Made by a program: the position numbers and the translations under genes
DNA from: Triops longicaudatus
Taxonomy: Eukaryota > Arthropoda > Branchiopoda > Notostraca > Triopsidae
Length of the DNA stretch: 64,000 nucleotides
Direction of reading: 5' to 3'
NCBI GenBank assembly: GCA_022885665.1
Contig: JAGQDJ010000202.1
Span: forward strand, 1,178,001-1,242,000
Shown: positions 35,100-47,963 of the stretch, piece after piece
How positions within the stretch are numbered: the stretch's first letter is position 1
Layout: each line of letters opens with the position of its first letter
Notes under the pieces: generated by a model
What the model was told of the DNA's origin: nothing
The model's database searches: none
Seen by the model: the letters and a program-made list of their open reading frames with translations, nothing else

Positions 35100-38000
35100 G
35101 ACACCTTTTATCTGATTAACGATCATCGCCCAGACCATCTCTCTTTCCTGGAGTCTGGCTGGCGAGCCTCCCATGATGAAGCAGTCTCTTGCGTGACGGA
35201 AAGTTAGCACATTTTTAGAGAGAGTGCCCTTTCCAAGAACCTTGACAAGGACGTTGGGTGCAGGTAAGGCGGTGCTTCAGTGTGCATAATCCTAATGTTT
35301 AACAGGTCTAGGCTGAGGGCGCCGGGGAAAACTGCTTGAACAAACCAGAGCGAACAAGAAAAAGTTACAACGCCCCAAGGCTCACAACTGACCCACATAC
35401 AAGGCTATAGAGAAAAAAGTACCTTTGGTACAAGAAAATTGATGCAACTCTATTTATAGAGTTTAGATCTTTCTGGTACTTTTCTCTGGCCAAGGTTCAG
35501 AAAAGCTGTAAGGGAAACGTCATCTCCACGACATTTTTATGGCTGTTCAGTAAGTAAAGTGGTGAACCTTCTGACGCCGTGCCGGAGGATGTACAGCTCC
35601 GCCGCTTACCATTCACCCACGTGGCTTTGTTTTGGAAACAAAAGCGCTCCACTTTCTCCCTTCTAAGAGACCTCTCATAAAAAAAGCCGAATAGAACCAT
35701 AAAAAGAGATAGCTTTTTCTTCTAAGTTAAACCCAATACTCAATTGAAGGAAAAAAAGCTGACAATCTTCAGCTGATCGATGGGCTTGACCGATTATAAC
35801 GTGAAGGAGGAGGGATGCGACGAGGAATGTGAGACAACAATGCCGAAGAAATTTAAGAACTGGAAATTCGTGAGATACAGGAAAAGAAGGTGAAGCGAAA
35901 AATTAAAGCTGACGAGGGAAAGACGCTTTTTGTTACTGAGCTTTTTTGGGGGGACGATTGGGCGAAAGACGAGAGAAAAAGCATCGAAGATGTCTGCGAC
36001 CGCTAAAGAAAATGAAAGTTTTCGCCTTGAAATCGTCAAGCAGTAGCCATATACCTGTCTGGGTTCTTTAAAAGCTTAGCAGCTACCCACCCAGGTCACA
36101 TCGACCTCCACGTGAGGGTTATCTCATAGTTTTTGTAACAAGGAAAACCTGAAGAAAGCGAAACCTGGAAAAGATGCAGGCGCTGGGCCGTTACGCAACC
36201 GCACACATGACACAGCACTTCTGTACTCGTGTCATTTTCCTTATCTTGTTGCTCATATTCATAATACTCTACCCACTTTCCCTCACATTTATTCGCTCTA
36301 ATAGTTTTTCTATAATGCCCTACATAAATACTCAGCATAATCAAATTTGATCACCGCTTTAAAATAATTACCATGTTTTTCTTCCTGCGCACATGTAATT
36401 CAACTACAAGTTTGCCTGTAACTTAACAATACATGAATCATCGAAGGTGAGCATGTTCAAATATTGAACCTATTCACACTTCTGATATACATTTCTAATA
36501 TTTTATAAATTTGAATTTAAAGATGCTACTTGGTGTTAATAGAATGATTAAATTAACAGACCTTGAGGACACAATAGATAAGTCACACGAGAAGCGCAAA
36601 GTTGGCAACGTGCACATGGTCATGCAGTGTAATGGGAAAAAACAACTCGAAGATTAGCTTAGTCATCACATTGTCTTGGTCAATTCCAATACAGGGAGCG
36701 AAACATTGTGATTCGAATATTTGTAAGGATGTGAATTATACGACTTCAGCTGCATAGCGCTTACGAATCCCATAAAATATCTTCCCACCAAAAGTACCTG
36801 TGTCTCGTCTCCACTTTATTAGGTCAATGGTGAATTGGCAAGACTTAAAATCCAACAAAACAATTCGTTTGTGGTGCACATTCTTCTGGTCAGATGGATG
36901 TGAATACTACGATTTTTTGTTTTGTTTTAGTGTGTTATGCAACACGCTAATTCTCTAGCCTATGCAATAATTACTGGCAGGTAATCAACCTGACATTGGC
37001 AAATTCTCGGATTTTACATTGTAACACAATTTTAACACAGATTTTCTCTATTTAGTGAATTTCTCTATTTTTCAAATTTCGATTAGTGATAGGTTTATGA
37101 AAGATATTAGTTAATAAAAAATTAATAAATACTTAATAAAAATAATCCGTTATTCAGTTTGTGCGGAACCTTATCGAAAAGCTTACATGCAAAGTATGAA
37201 TGGAAAATAAGAAATCAAAAGACTAATTATTTTTTAATATTATAAAATAGAACATTGACAAATTAGTACGCATAGTAGTTACATTATTAACAAAGGAGTT
37301 AAAATCATCTCGAACTTTCGGTTTTCTTCTCGTCCGTGGTTATTATGTCAAGATGATCCCTTGGTAAAATGCTATTTTTACCTTGTACTCAATTGGAAGA
37401 TTCTTCAAGGTTTAGGTGAAGGCTTTCGTTTTTCAGGTTGGGTAGGCCGACTGGCCATCCCAAAGGCCCTCCAAATCATCTCTACCACACATTGCCTGGC
37501 CCTGATGCAACTCGCTCTTAACTTTAGTCGGCCAATTTCGCGGCCAATGTTGCGGCCTTGGCCGACATTTTACCTACGCAACAGCGAAGCTACATCTCTT
37601 GGCATCTAAACGCAAGACAAAAAGAAAGAGAAACCCAAAATGTAAACATGTCTGGCAATTTTCTCCATTGTTCCCTTCTGCACAAAAACCTTTTTGCTCC
37701 AATTTTTTTGCCTTTACCTTTTTCGTCCTTTCAAAACTCGTAAGAGCGAAAGTAGATTTCACAGTCGGTTTTTCTCTTAGATAATTTTCTCTAACACTGA
37801 ACTCCGAAGATTTCAACAAATGCCCGGTTAAACACATGGTGACCCACTTCTCGAATTTTTTTTTAATGGTCCCTATCGAATAGGACTTATGACAATTTTC
37901 AGCTTTACAAATAGAAAGAAAGAGAAAATGGGTTACGTCACACTATAAAAATTTCCACCACATTTTCGGATACCTCTCCTACCTCTTATATGTGCATGAA

Positions 38001-39400
38001 ACTGTCCTTCATTCCTTTAGCTTCACTGCATTACAAGTTACCCTTTACACAGTATTTCTCCTGCTTCTTTAGCCTCTGATTTTACGCCAAGCTTCATCAT
38101 GCTGGAAAGGGCAATGTAAGGAACCATGTCAGTACAAAATAGGAATAAAGAGAAAAAATTAATTAAATTGTGAATGAAAATTACAATACATTTTAAAAAA
38201 TCACAAATTATGCTAATGAATTTTAGATTAAACACAACGAAATTCTGCAGACAACGAAAAAAGAATTTTATTTTAATTTGGTAAAATCTTTGACCCTTAA
38301 GAATATGAAAGAAACAAGACACACAAACAGTGAGGATCTTCTAAATCTTCCATAATGTTCTTAGGCTGTACGTTTCCTAACTAGCGCGCGGTACGTAATG
38401 TACACTACGGAACACTTCTGTTATTATTTTACCAGCATTAGAATATAATCGATTCCAATCAAAATAGTCAACTCAAGAAACAACAGTAGAAGACTGTTCA
38501 ATACTTCCAGTTTCTACATTTTCAGCCGAAGACTTTCAAAATTATTTGAGGCGTTTTGTAGGACATTTTCCTTAACTTTGAAATCTTCTATCAATGATTT
38601 TCAATAAATTTTCTTACCGCTGTTAGACTTTGTCTAAAAATCGTTATCGAGCTTGTAAATTACCGTGCACTCTTAAAACATGATCGCAATCACACAAAGA
38701 ACGAGAATTTAAAGCTTGATACTTTAGTAACCTTTTATATTTGAATTTTTTATGTGTGAAACAATTTCCTAATATTATTGATTATATTATTTCTAGATTT
38801 TTTTATTATTATTTTTTTACATTTATGAACTTTTGAAAGCTTGCAATGAAGACGCAGTTTTTGCATCTCCAACTGGCCTGAACAGGGAAGGCATTGAAGC
38901 AAATAAAAAGCATCGGTTGGGGCATATCGGCGTTTTAAAAGTCAAGAACTACTGCTTTCACTTGCAAGGACGTTCACTAGTTGAGTTGGACCTTAACGCC
39001 AGTGTGCCAGTATGAACTGACAAAACTCCCCGGGAAAACTTCTTTCTACGCAATAATAAAAGCCCTCGGAGTTTGTCTACCAAAAGTTCTTCGGTGCTTT
39101 TAGCCGAAGGCGGGCAAGGTAACTCCGACTTCTTTTCTCCCTTATTATACTTTAAGCAGCCCGGTCAAAAAGCCACACTCCAGTGTAAGACCAGCCACCT
39201 TACCAGCCTCGTGTTATTTTATATATACTACACCTTTTTTTTCTTTCTCCTGTGGAAAAGGGACCTACTTTTCTGTACCTAGGACTCGTTTCTAATACGT
39301 TCAAGATTACCTTCCCTTTTCTAACACGAGGCAAAGAAAAACTGGAAACCTTTTGTTTTGAAAAGTGAACCAAATTTACGTAGTGTAAGCTACAGAAAAA
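35100..39400. other. Intergenic region before PLA2, no gene recognised
   Basis: No supported coding sequence. There is one inverted repeat, AGAGAAAAAAGTACC at 35409-35423 against GGTACTTTTCTCT at 35475-35487, with a loop of about 50 bases. The rest is AT-rich and unremarkable. The stretch 39405-39430 (AGATTCAGTTCAGTG) resembles an arthropod initiator and could be the PLA2 transcription start. Confidence 0.45.
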
Positions 39401-39570
39401 AAATCGACAGATTCAGTTCAGTGTGTGTTGTGCTCTGCGCCAGTGAATTACCTGTGATCTTCAAAGAACTGTGATCCCATTTGGTCGAAAAGTGCAACTT
39501 GCGGACCGAAGGACACAAGGTATAATTGGAATATATCGGGATTTGATGGTTATGTGTGACGTGAACGAGA

Positions 39571-42500
39571 ATGGAGAAGTTTGAATCTTCCGCACTGTTC
39601 TTGGTGAAGGCTCAGTTATCGTTAAATGAATTGAGTTTAAGTCACCGCACCTGGAAATGGCTCAATCACTTGCAAACACCAGTATTAACAGTCATCCTAC
39701 TCCTCTCAGGTACGTTGAGTTCATTTGGAGGAAAGTGTACTACCAAAAATTCGACGCTTTGGGAGCGAACTGACGAGTTCAGCTCTAAGGGAAATCGAAC
39801 ACTTTTGCTAAAACAAAATTCGTTAAACCCTGAACTAGTCTTTTCGCCAAACCCCAGAAAACTTGTTTTTAACACGCTCTGAACTAAGCGAAGGTAAAAT
39901 CGATTACTATTACAGCGGTAGTTGAATTTATTTCACTCTAATGAAAAAGAGAGATTTGCACTTCTGCAAATGAATTAATTATTGCGTTATTGGAGTAAAG
40001 ATGAAAAATAATGAATTACACCTAGGTTGTCTGTAAGCAGAAAATACGAAAAAATATTTTATTAGCGACGCTTACATAATGTTCAACCTAAGGAACGTGG
40101 GACTTGGTCTATTAAATTGCTCTCTAGTAAAAAGTCTTTGATTATTGAGCGTCCAATGTGCACAAGTTCGGAAATGGCACGTTTTCAGTTTTATAGAATA
40201 ACCAAGGTATAGATTGCCAGGATAATTTGAATACGGCTAGAAGTACGACTTGCTTCCGAATTTTTATTGTACGTCGTGAAACGAATAAAAGCTTAGATTT
40301 TAAATGAACTCCAAGAAACTAACTACGTCTAAGAATTACACTGTAATGTTTCCTTCTAATAAGAAAATCTTTAAAGATTTACTGCCTTTAAGTTTTTCAA
40401 AGGTCTAAAATTTTATAAAATTATTATCAGGTACACTAAAAAAATAATAAGCAAAATCATATTTTACGTACGGTTTATGTTAGCTTTCTTGAGGTAATGG
40501 CTTCCAATTTATGTGCCAAGCACCGCTTGAAGGTACAATTTCGAATACGGAAGCGCAATTAACGTGAAACGATAATGTAGTAAGTAACTGTGTAAAAAAA
40601 ATCCGTTACAGTGCAAAGAACTATCGAGCTCTAAACGCAAAAAAGGCCGCAACTACGAAAGCTCACGCTTAGTTTTTGTGTTTTCTAACTATAAAAAGCC
40701 TGGCCCTTGCGGTCTACTCAATTGAAAATCTTGTCGTGCCGCATTGGATTAGAATCACGAAATTTCACGATCAGATGCATTCCATGAAAGGTTATCGACA
40801 AAAACGACTGCGTAAACGCAAGCGACACGCGACGATAGAAAGTCGAGATAACGACAAGTCTCTTCCTTGCAGTCCGTCATTGTCGAACGTGATTCGAGTC
40901 ACGTTACATTTCACATTTAGACCCACGAAATCTATTGCAAATCTGTTCATCTTCACGTATTGTTACATGTTCAAATTCCTTAGCCAAAATTGTCCATAAG
41001 ATAATTAGTAGATTGTATCAAAGGTTAGAACAAGATCCTTATCTCTTCCTCGCGGTCCACCTTCCCGTTCCACGGGTTTTCCTCGTGGTTTCTCACAATT
41101 TCCTTCTGTTGAAAGCATTCTTCAAAATTTTTTCACTAACAATATTATCTGACAACACCATTGCTCTTTATCTAATCTATATGATTAGTTTTCCTTAAGC
41201 TCAACGATCTCCTTTTCCTGAAAAAAAAAGAAAAATCGGGAAAACTGTTTTGTTTTTAAAATAAATAACCAAACTTTCCCTCGTGCTCATTCATTAATTA
41301 GAGGAAAAGGAAATGCTAACAACTGATGTTTTCTTAGGCTGTGCTTCTGTAGTCAGTTCGTCTAAGCTTCCAGCCTCAAGCGCGGCCAGTACTACGACCA
41401 GTAATAATACCACTGCCAACACGATCAGCCTTAACAGCAGTCGTCACGAAAGTCCCTCCCAGTTAACGCTCTTGGAGCAAGCTATTAATTATGTAAGCGA
41501 GGACGTTAACATCACTTACGCGGCCCATCCTTCCTCAAGACGGCGCCCACGTCGAGACATTTTCCACCTGTATAATATGATGGCCTGCACGACAGGCTGT
41601 GATCCCTTGTCTTACAAAGGTTATGGTTGTTATTGCGGGTTTTTGGGATCAGGAGTGACCGTCGACGGTATTGACAGGTAATTTTTTTTTTAAAATAAAC
41701 GCTTAGTCACTTATAATGCTCTGGCCTTGATTAACTGGGTAATGAGAGCAAAAATAAGAAAAAATGCACACATGGTTTTATTAACACCAATCCAGGCCAA
41801 GGTGCTTTCAAAGAATCAAGCAAAATTCGGTCAACAAATTTTTTGCTAAATGATTTAAATTGATATAACCTTTGCAATCAAAAGAAACTTTCATTTCAAG
41901 GATCTTTGAATTCTAATAGCTTTTGTTTGAGAGCAAATTTTTAAGAATTGCAAGTTTTGCAGCGCCAGTTCTTGACGGAATCAAGAATTGGAATTAAAAT
42001 TGTCGAGCCGTCTCAAGCTTTTAATTTGCAATTATATTATCAAAATTCAGTTCGTAATTACATTTTTCTCATAATTATTGTCATTATCCTCTATTTGAAT
42101 TTGTATCATAACATATTTAAATCTGCGAAAAAAAACTCATCTAAGGTATAAAGCCTATTCCACTTTTCCAAAGGAAGAAGAACGTAATGGAAATTATACT
42201 TTGAGTTTCTGAGCTCTTAGTCATGCAGAATAATAGCTTTGTTTATTTAATGCCATTCATTCTAGACAGGTGTTAAATGACATTGAAAAGACAGTAAGAA
42301 AAAATGAAACATCTTGATTCTCTTCTAATTCATCCGTTTTTTCCTCATTTGAAAGGTGTTGTATGAAACACGATTATTGTTATGCGGACGCTCGTTGTTC
42401 GCCACAAGCACTCATCTACTTCGTGCCTTACAAATGGAAATGCAACGGTGGTCACCCTTATTGCAGTAAGAACAAACCTATTTTCTTACTAACTTAAAAA

Positions 42501-43967
42501 AAACTCTCCCACACCTGACATCTCCTTTAACAAGCAAGCTCTTGTATAACTTTGCTGAAACACGCTTTCGAAGAATTTAAATGCATGTCATGAAATCGAA
42601 TATCAATAGACATCAATTAGGCAATTTTATACAGGTTCGCAAAAGAACAAGGTAGTAATAGTAGAAAACAGATTTAGTGCACCGTAATGTAGCACACGCA
42701 CAATATCTTAACGACTACTGAAAAAAGTAAACATATAAATAAAGTAAGCCAGTAAAATAAAGTAAACCAAAGTTAAAATAAAAAGATTAGATAAAGAAAA
42801 ACAAATAAAGTATATTCGTGAAGATAAAGAAAGAAAAGATAAGATAAGAAAAGAAAGATAAGACAGAAAATAGAAAAAGTAGGAACAAAATGGGAGCAAG
42901 CTGATTTTGCGTGTTGTGCAGAGGCAAGAGAAAATAAGACTGGAATAACTGAATCATAGTAAAGTTCACGTACTACATATATCATGCAAATTGTTCATGG
43001 TACATTGTGATAAAATTTGTCGAAAATCTTTCTTCGCTTGTTCCTGACATGGACATCTATCGAAAGTGGACTTCCAGATAACTACGATCAGTTTCTTCGC
43101 TGAAGCTGAATTCGTTTCTTAGATCTGATTTACATTATCTACCCTAATATCTGTTAACATCTTTTGTAATAGCTATGCAAGGGCATCAAATTTGTGACTA
43201 ATGTTACTTATCTGCGCCGTATATAATTTATTGCAAATTTTAATTCAATTTGTGTAAAATATTTTTTATTCAAAATTTATAGGTTCATTAACAAAGTCTG
43301 ATGTTCAACAACTCGTTTGTTTTGCAGACCATTAGCTTCATGTATACAGGTAGACGCCAGTAATCCACGTACTTTGAAAGCAAAACACAAATTTTTAACA
43401 ACGAACTTTTTCTTTAAAAAAGCGTGTTTCAACTCGTAAAGCTAAATAGGTACACAAGATACAACAAAGTGCGTGACTTTCCACGCTGTAAACAAAGCAT
43501 TATGACTAACAAAGTACAAAAAACATTATGACTGACTCACAAAGAAAAATTTTTCCTAAATTCATGGCTACGTAGAAACCTTTCAGAAACGATTCAACGC
43601 ATGGCGATTCGAACCACAGTCACTTTTTCCTCTTCACAAATTTCCCCCCACTCCAAGTTTCACTTTCCCTTTTGCACGAAACGGTCTCCTCGAAAAAAGG
43701 ACATCTGAAAAAGCTGCACGCGTTTTTTCACCACAAAAGAAAGAAAGACCATCCTTTTGCCAAGCATTCATCTCCATTACTTTACTACGTAATTCGTTGT
43801 CTTTTTCCTTCATTGCAGTTACGGGACGCGGTGATCCAAAACCCTACGACGCATGCGCACATCATTTATGTGAATGCGACCGGCAATTTGCCGAATGTAT
43901 CGGCCGGTATCCTTGTCCTGCCCACCGAGCTACATGTTCTTCAAACCCGTTAAGGAGTCTGGGTTAG
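39571..43967 (+). CDS. Secreted phospholipase A2 (conventional, group I/II-like)
   Basis: A calcium-dependent enzyme that hydrolyses the sn-2 ester of phospholipids. Four exons join in phase (39571-39709, 41338-41677, 42356-42465, 43819-43967) for 245 residues. A hydrophobic segment at about 30-50 (LQTPVLTVILLLSGCA) should act as a signal or anchor. Residues 50-110 are Ser/Thr/Asn-rich. A basic stretch, RRRPRR (114-119), precedes the enzyme domain. The calcium loop is YGCYCGFLGSG (142-152) and the active site CCMKHDYC holds His165 and Asp166. CECDRQFAEC supplies the second conserved Asp. Many cysteines fit a disulphide-rich secreted fold. This domain occurs both in digestive and immune enzymes and in venoms; nothing here indicates a venom role. 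Exon 1, 1.6 kb upstream, is the least certain part. Confidence 0.88.
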
Positions 43968-43979
43968 AACTATAATGCA

Positions 43980-44990
43980 ACCAAACAAAATCTTCTGTTG
44001 AACACCTCTAACAAACTGCAAAAGTGTTCCTTGAATTTTTATTAGTGAAAAAAGACAAAGAAAAAAGCTTTTTAAAAATGAAGCGGGACCGAGTCCTTGA
44101 ACTCGATTTTCTTTCCCCTTTCTCCCAACGTCTCAGGTGTAGTATGTTATGTGTGTACGGTGTGTTACAACATGTGTTCGAGAAGTTTTGAGTGGGAGTT
44201 AAAGGAGGGGGAGACTATACAGTACTTATTTCTCTCCCTCCAGGCAATCAAAATGTTGGTGAAATCATTTGTATGCGCAAGGTGGAGTTTTTTTTCCAGT
44301 GCCAAGTTCCCTTTATGGAAAAAGCTGGGAACTCGTTTATGAAAGACTCTCACCCAAAACTTGAAATTGCAGTACTTTTTTTGCCCCTTTCTATTGAAAG
44401 AGGAAAAACTTGACGTAATAGGTTTGGGATTTCTCAAACTATTTTTTACGCTTAAAAGAAAAATACGTTTATATCCCGAAATGTACAGTTTCCTCCGTTA
44501 TAAATGACTACCATTTATCCGCCAGGGAAAAAAGGAAAGAGGAAACGAAGGAATATTTGGATGAAGGAATCCGCCTCCCCCAGACCTTCCCCAAAACTAA
44601 CTTTTGCATAGCTAATGACGTAACGCTGCAGGATTTTTTTTTTATTATTTTGTATAATTTTGTCAACTTTTGTTGCGTGTTGGTTTGGTCAGGCCGTTAT
44701 ACTTCCAGCTTTCGCTTTCCGTTTTTCTAGAGAGTTCCAATCCAATGGAAAAGGAAAGTTCCTTCAAACCTTTCATCCTTTACTGAGCAAACCACGACTG
44801 TAAAAAAACTATCATTTTCATCCCAATGCAATGTATTATCATGGAATTATGTTCTCGCAGAATTATACAGAAATTTTTACAATTACATGTCGTGTTTCGT
44901 TTTCTTATTTTACTTATAGGCTGTTTGTAACTGAAAGTCTAAAAGTGGGCTTTTGATCCCCATTTTTGTAACAAGTTTTGCAAAACGTAC
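43980..44990. other. Spacer between convergent PLA2 and CALML4 genes
   Basis: No gene recognised. A 12-base palindrome, GTTTTGCAAAAC, lies at about 44974-44987, just beyond the CALML4 stop. Confidence 0.45.
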
Positions 44991-44992
44991 GA

Positions 44993-45731
44993 TTAATAAT
45001 AGTCCGGAACCGGTGCACAGACGATTTTAACAAACTCCTCGTATTTCACCATACTGTTTGAGGTTAAGTTTGCTTCGCGGAAGATTTGGTCGACTAGAAG
45101 TATTTAATTATTAGAAAAATACTGCTTCATCCAATAATTATTTTAAAAAATTGCAACCTTCGCGGGTAGATAATCTTTCGCCCCAGTTTAACAGGACTTG
45201 ACGTAATTCTTTGGCAGGGATGACGCCTTTATTGGTAGAATCGGCCGCCTTGAACGCCAAGCGAATTTCATCCGGGATTTTTTCCGTTTTACTGTGACTA
45301 TGCATAATATCCAAGAAATCTGCAAAAGATAATTTTCCATCTTTGGGAAAACAAACAGACAAAACAAGTTTGCGAGATTAAAAAGGTGAGCACTCATTTA
45401 TCTTTCATTAAAAAGTGTTTAAATGAAAATAATGTATCACTTTTAGATTTGAAGTATTCTTTCAGTTCGGAGATTGTGGGACTCATTCGTAGAGATCGCA
45501 TGATGACAGTGAGCTCATCCAACGAACTGATTTGGCCATTGCGAGCGTACAAGTTAAAGCAATCACGGAACTCTAATTCAAATTATTATGGTTAATATAA
45601 TAATAATGAAGATAATGGTAGATATATGCTGAGCTTTACTAACCATCGATGTCTTGTTCGCGGAAATAACGAGCCTATTTTAACAACAAATCAGCTGGTA
45701 TTGAATAAAATTAATGCTTCAGACTCACCAT
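44993..45731 (-). CDS. CALML4: Calmodulin-like protein 4
   Basis: An EF-hand protein of the calmodulin superfamily; in vertebrates CALML4 is a myosin light chain of brush-border and sensory-cell adhesion complexes. Five exons join in phase: 45729-45731 (the start codon alone), 45644-45674, 45441-45572, 45158-45340, 44993-45093. They give 149 residues, the calmodulin length. The sequence runs MARYFREQDIDEFRDCFNLY, then SLDELTVIMRSLRMSPT, GKLSFADFLDIMH, NKGVIPAKELRQVLLNWGER, LSTREVDQIFREA and VKYEEFVKIV. The EF-hand loops lack most acidic calcium ligands (for example ADSTNKGVI and ANLTSNSMV), as in known CALML4, so calcium binding is doubtful. An ATG-only first exon is also the arrangement of many calmodulin genes. 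Confidence 0.9.
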
Positions 45732-45734
45732 TGT

Positions 45735-46780
45735 TTGCCGTAAGTAAATGGAAAAGTAAAGTGCCTCCCAAATAAGTTAAAAACACTTATAAACAGACCC
45801 GGAAATAACGGTTTGGTTTGGACTCGCATGAATACACAAACGAACAGGTGTGTAAGGTATGATTTCATTAAGAGGTGACAGCACCGTCTACACCTGTCCT
45901 GTTTTGTGGAAAGCGATCGTCGAAGAGCACGTTTCGAGCAGGCCGAGGCAAGGACGGCTCGCCCGGTAAGACTTATGCCAAGCTTCGCTTGAGTCCGAAC
46001 AGGCCAAGGAGCGAATACGTAACCCAGCTGAATAGTTGGCGCCTTTGTTTCTATTTTTAACAATTAAATATTAAAATTCTGATTAATGTACTCGCGAAGT
46101 GCGCATTGGCGTTAGCATAAAAATAAAAATAATAAAGAAAACAACGCGGAAGGGATCGTCTTTTTTTTTCGGGAATATGTCCGGTTTTGCCATCTGTTGG
46201 GCAATTTTTTCATTTGTTAAACTTCGACATCGTTTGGCCCCCGACAGAATAATTATCCTATACCTAGTTTCTCTAAATTAAAGCTAATTATAACGTTTTC
46301 TTGTCCTACGCAGTGGATAGTATCCTAACCGAATAAAATATCAAATATTTGTACTAATATAGTTATCTATAATATCACTTCGCGCAAATCAGAGCAATTA
46401 CTGTGTTATTTGCGCCCCTTCCAGTTTCTTAATATTCGCGTAGATAAAGTAGTAATTGCTCTGATGTACGCGACATGATTCTTAATATGGTTCTGATGGT
46501 ATTATATTATTATTATATTACATTCTTTTATTTTGAGTGTCCAACTACTGAATATTTGATATTGTAAATGTCCATTTAGATATAGTTCCTCCATTATGTT
46601 GAAATTACTCGTCACGATGTTCAGGTCACCATTTACGGCCGAAACATGACTAAGATCAGTGCCCTCTTTACAGGCCACGTTTGGGTATCATGAGCAGGTA
46701 AGATGGTGTTTGCATCACATTAGCCGATAAAAAATTCTTGAAAGTGTAAAAATTTTCACATTTGTATTCTTTGAGCAGTT
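45735..46780. other. Spacer between CALML4 and P3
   Basis: No coding gene recognised. It holds the inverted-repeat structure at 46337-46564 (listed separately) and AT-rich DNA. Confidence 0.45.
46337..46564. repeat. Nested inverted repeats: long imperfect hairpin, MITE-like or miRNA-like
   Basis: The inner arms are 46380-46402 (TCGCG, then ATCAGAGCAATTACT) and 46451-46473 (AGTAATTGCTCTGAT, then ACGCGA). They pair over 23 positions with two mismatches. Pairing continues inward (TTATTTGCGC against GCGTAGATAA), giving a hairpin of about 94 bases with arms near 37 and a loop near 20. A second, outer pair carries AATATCAAATATT (46337-46353) and its complement (46548-46564), with unequal spacing. 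A nested design like this suggests a MITE remnant; the inner hairpin alone has the size of a microRNA precursor. Confidence 0.6.
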
Positions 46781-46793
46781 TGCAGTGAGGAAC

Positions 46794-46808
46794 GGCTGTC
46801 CAGCGCCA
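46794..46808 (-). promoter_or_regulatory. P3 3' UTR shared motif TGGCGCTGGACAGCC
   Basis: Read on the minus strand, the family motif lies about 88 bases after the P3 stop. It is followed by CCTCACTGC and then CTCAAAGAATACA, the latter as after P2. Confidence 0.7.
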
Positions 46809-46895
46809 TAGATATTTTTAAAAAATGTTAATCCACATAAATATTTTACGAAAGCTCGACTTTGACGCTTTCCTGGAATTTTCTGCCATACCAGA

Positions 46896-47581
46896 TTATT
46901 TGGATTTTGCGGTACTGCCATTATTCAGCGTCTTATACTTTTCCCACGCGGCGTACACGTTGGAAGCAACATCGAAAAGACCATTAAAAGCTCTAGAGTA
47001 GCGTACTGGGTATTGTTGGTTTACAGGTTGGTAGTTGGGGTAAACATCGTTATCATCTTCGTACTCAGCTCCCTTGCTGAGCCACTTATTCCATTTGTCA
47101 GCAACGAAGCCTCCTGGCAGCATTCCCAAACCTAAATTTGAACATTGATGTTTAAAAGTAAAATCTACTTTGGAATCTTCGTAAAAAACTTACCAACTAA
47201 GAAAGTTACGATGAAAACCACAACATAAATTGTTACAGTCGCAAGGGTGCCAAGAGTGCTAAAAGGTAAAGTAGGCAAACTGATACCAAAGTTCGAGACG
47301 ATTGGATTTAAATCCAAATTTCTGGAAGCGTGGTAGGCTTTACTGGCAAAACCGGCGACTTTCTCAATTTTGTCTTTTGGCGCTACTTCGGTTAACTTAT
47401 CGAATGCGGCCTTAACCAAGGGGTCAAGTGTAGTCTATTTGTTCAAATAAAATTTTACAACTTGATACTTTATAAACTATTTCTTTTTTACTGTGTTGGC
47501 TATTTCTGACGGTGTACTGTGAGCAGGAAATGCAGAGACAGTCGCTAAAGCGAAAATTACACAGATCACTAAAGAATTCAT
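46896..47581 (-). CDS. P3: unrecognised small secreted/single-pass membrane protein family, member 3
   Basis: Three exons join in phase (47492-47581, 47194-47434, 46896-47131) for 188 residues. It has the same layout as P1, P2 and P4: signal peptide MNSLVICVIFALATVSA, charged helical part KAAFDKLTEVAPKDKIEKV, a hydrophobic span (TLATVTIYVVVFIVTFLV), GMLPGGFVADKWNKWLSKGA, EYEDDNDVYPNYQPVNQQYP and FNGLFDVASNVYAAWEKY. It pairs with P2 (shared KVA insertion and PGGF) but is clearly more diverged from P2 than P4 is from P1. It ends AKSK instead of the KSE of P1 and P4. The function is unknown. Confidence 0.9.
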
Positions 47582-47707
47582 TGTTTGCGTAGCGTAGCTG
47601 AACAATGGAGCAGCAGATGAACCTTAAACTTCGCTCAGTTATCAGACAGTACTAGATCTTCCAGGAAGAATGGCAGACGACTTGTATTTAAAAGTTGAAA
47701 TTTGTAT

Positions 47708-47876
47708 GCTTATATACGACCAAGGCATGCCAACTCGGATGCTGACCTGTCGGAGAAAATCGGAGTCGAGTAGAGGATTGTCCGTTTCCTCTTATATGAC
47801 GAATTCACCAAGACTGGACTGCATGAAAAAACATTGTGAGAGCGTTTTCTCTTTCTTACGGGATTCGCGTCACAGG
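47708..47876 (-). promoter_or_regulatory. P3 promoter: TATA box and conserved block
   Basis: On the minus strand the block CCTGTGACGCGAATCCCGTA with AGAGAAA lies at 47847-47876. GACAGGTCAGCATCCG, shared with P2, comes next. The TATA box GTCGTATATAAGC is at 47708-47720, about 127 bases before the start codon. Similarity to P2 continues upstream of the block for a further 30 bases or so. Confidence 0.75.
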
Positions 47877-47924
47877 TAAAATACGTGTCGTAGAAGCATA
47901 AGTAACAAGGAATGAGGGTAATTT

Positions 47925-47963
47925 ACCGCGTTAGCTTATGAGCTATACCACCGTAGACGCGGT
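47925..47963. repeat. Nested small inverted repeat upstream of P3
   Basis: ACCGCGT (47925-47931) is mirrored by ACGCGGT (47957-47963). Inside it TAGCT-TATG-AGCTA forms a second hairpin. It lies about 50 bases upstream of the shared promoter block of P3. Confidence 0.5.

Noticed and set aside
43590..43625. tRNA-like T-loop word GGTTCGAAT on the minus strand
   Set aside because: The flanking bases do not form a T stem or acceptor stem, so no tRNA can be built.
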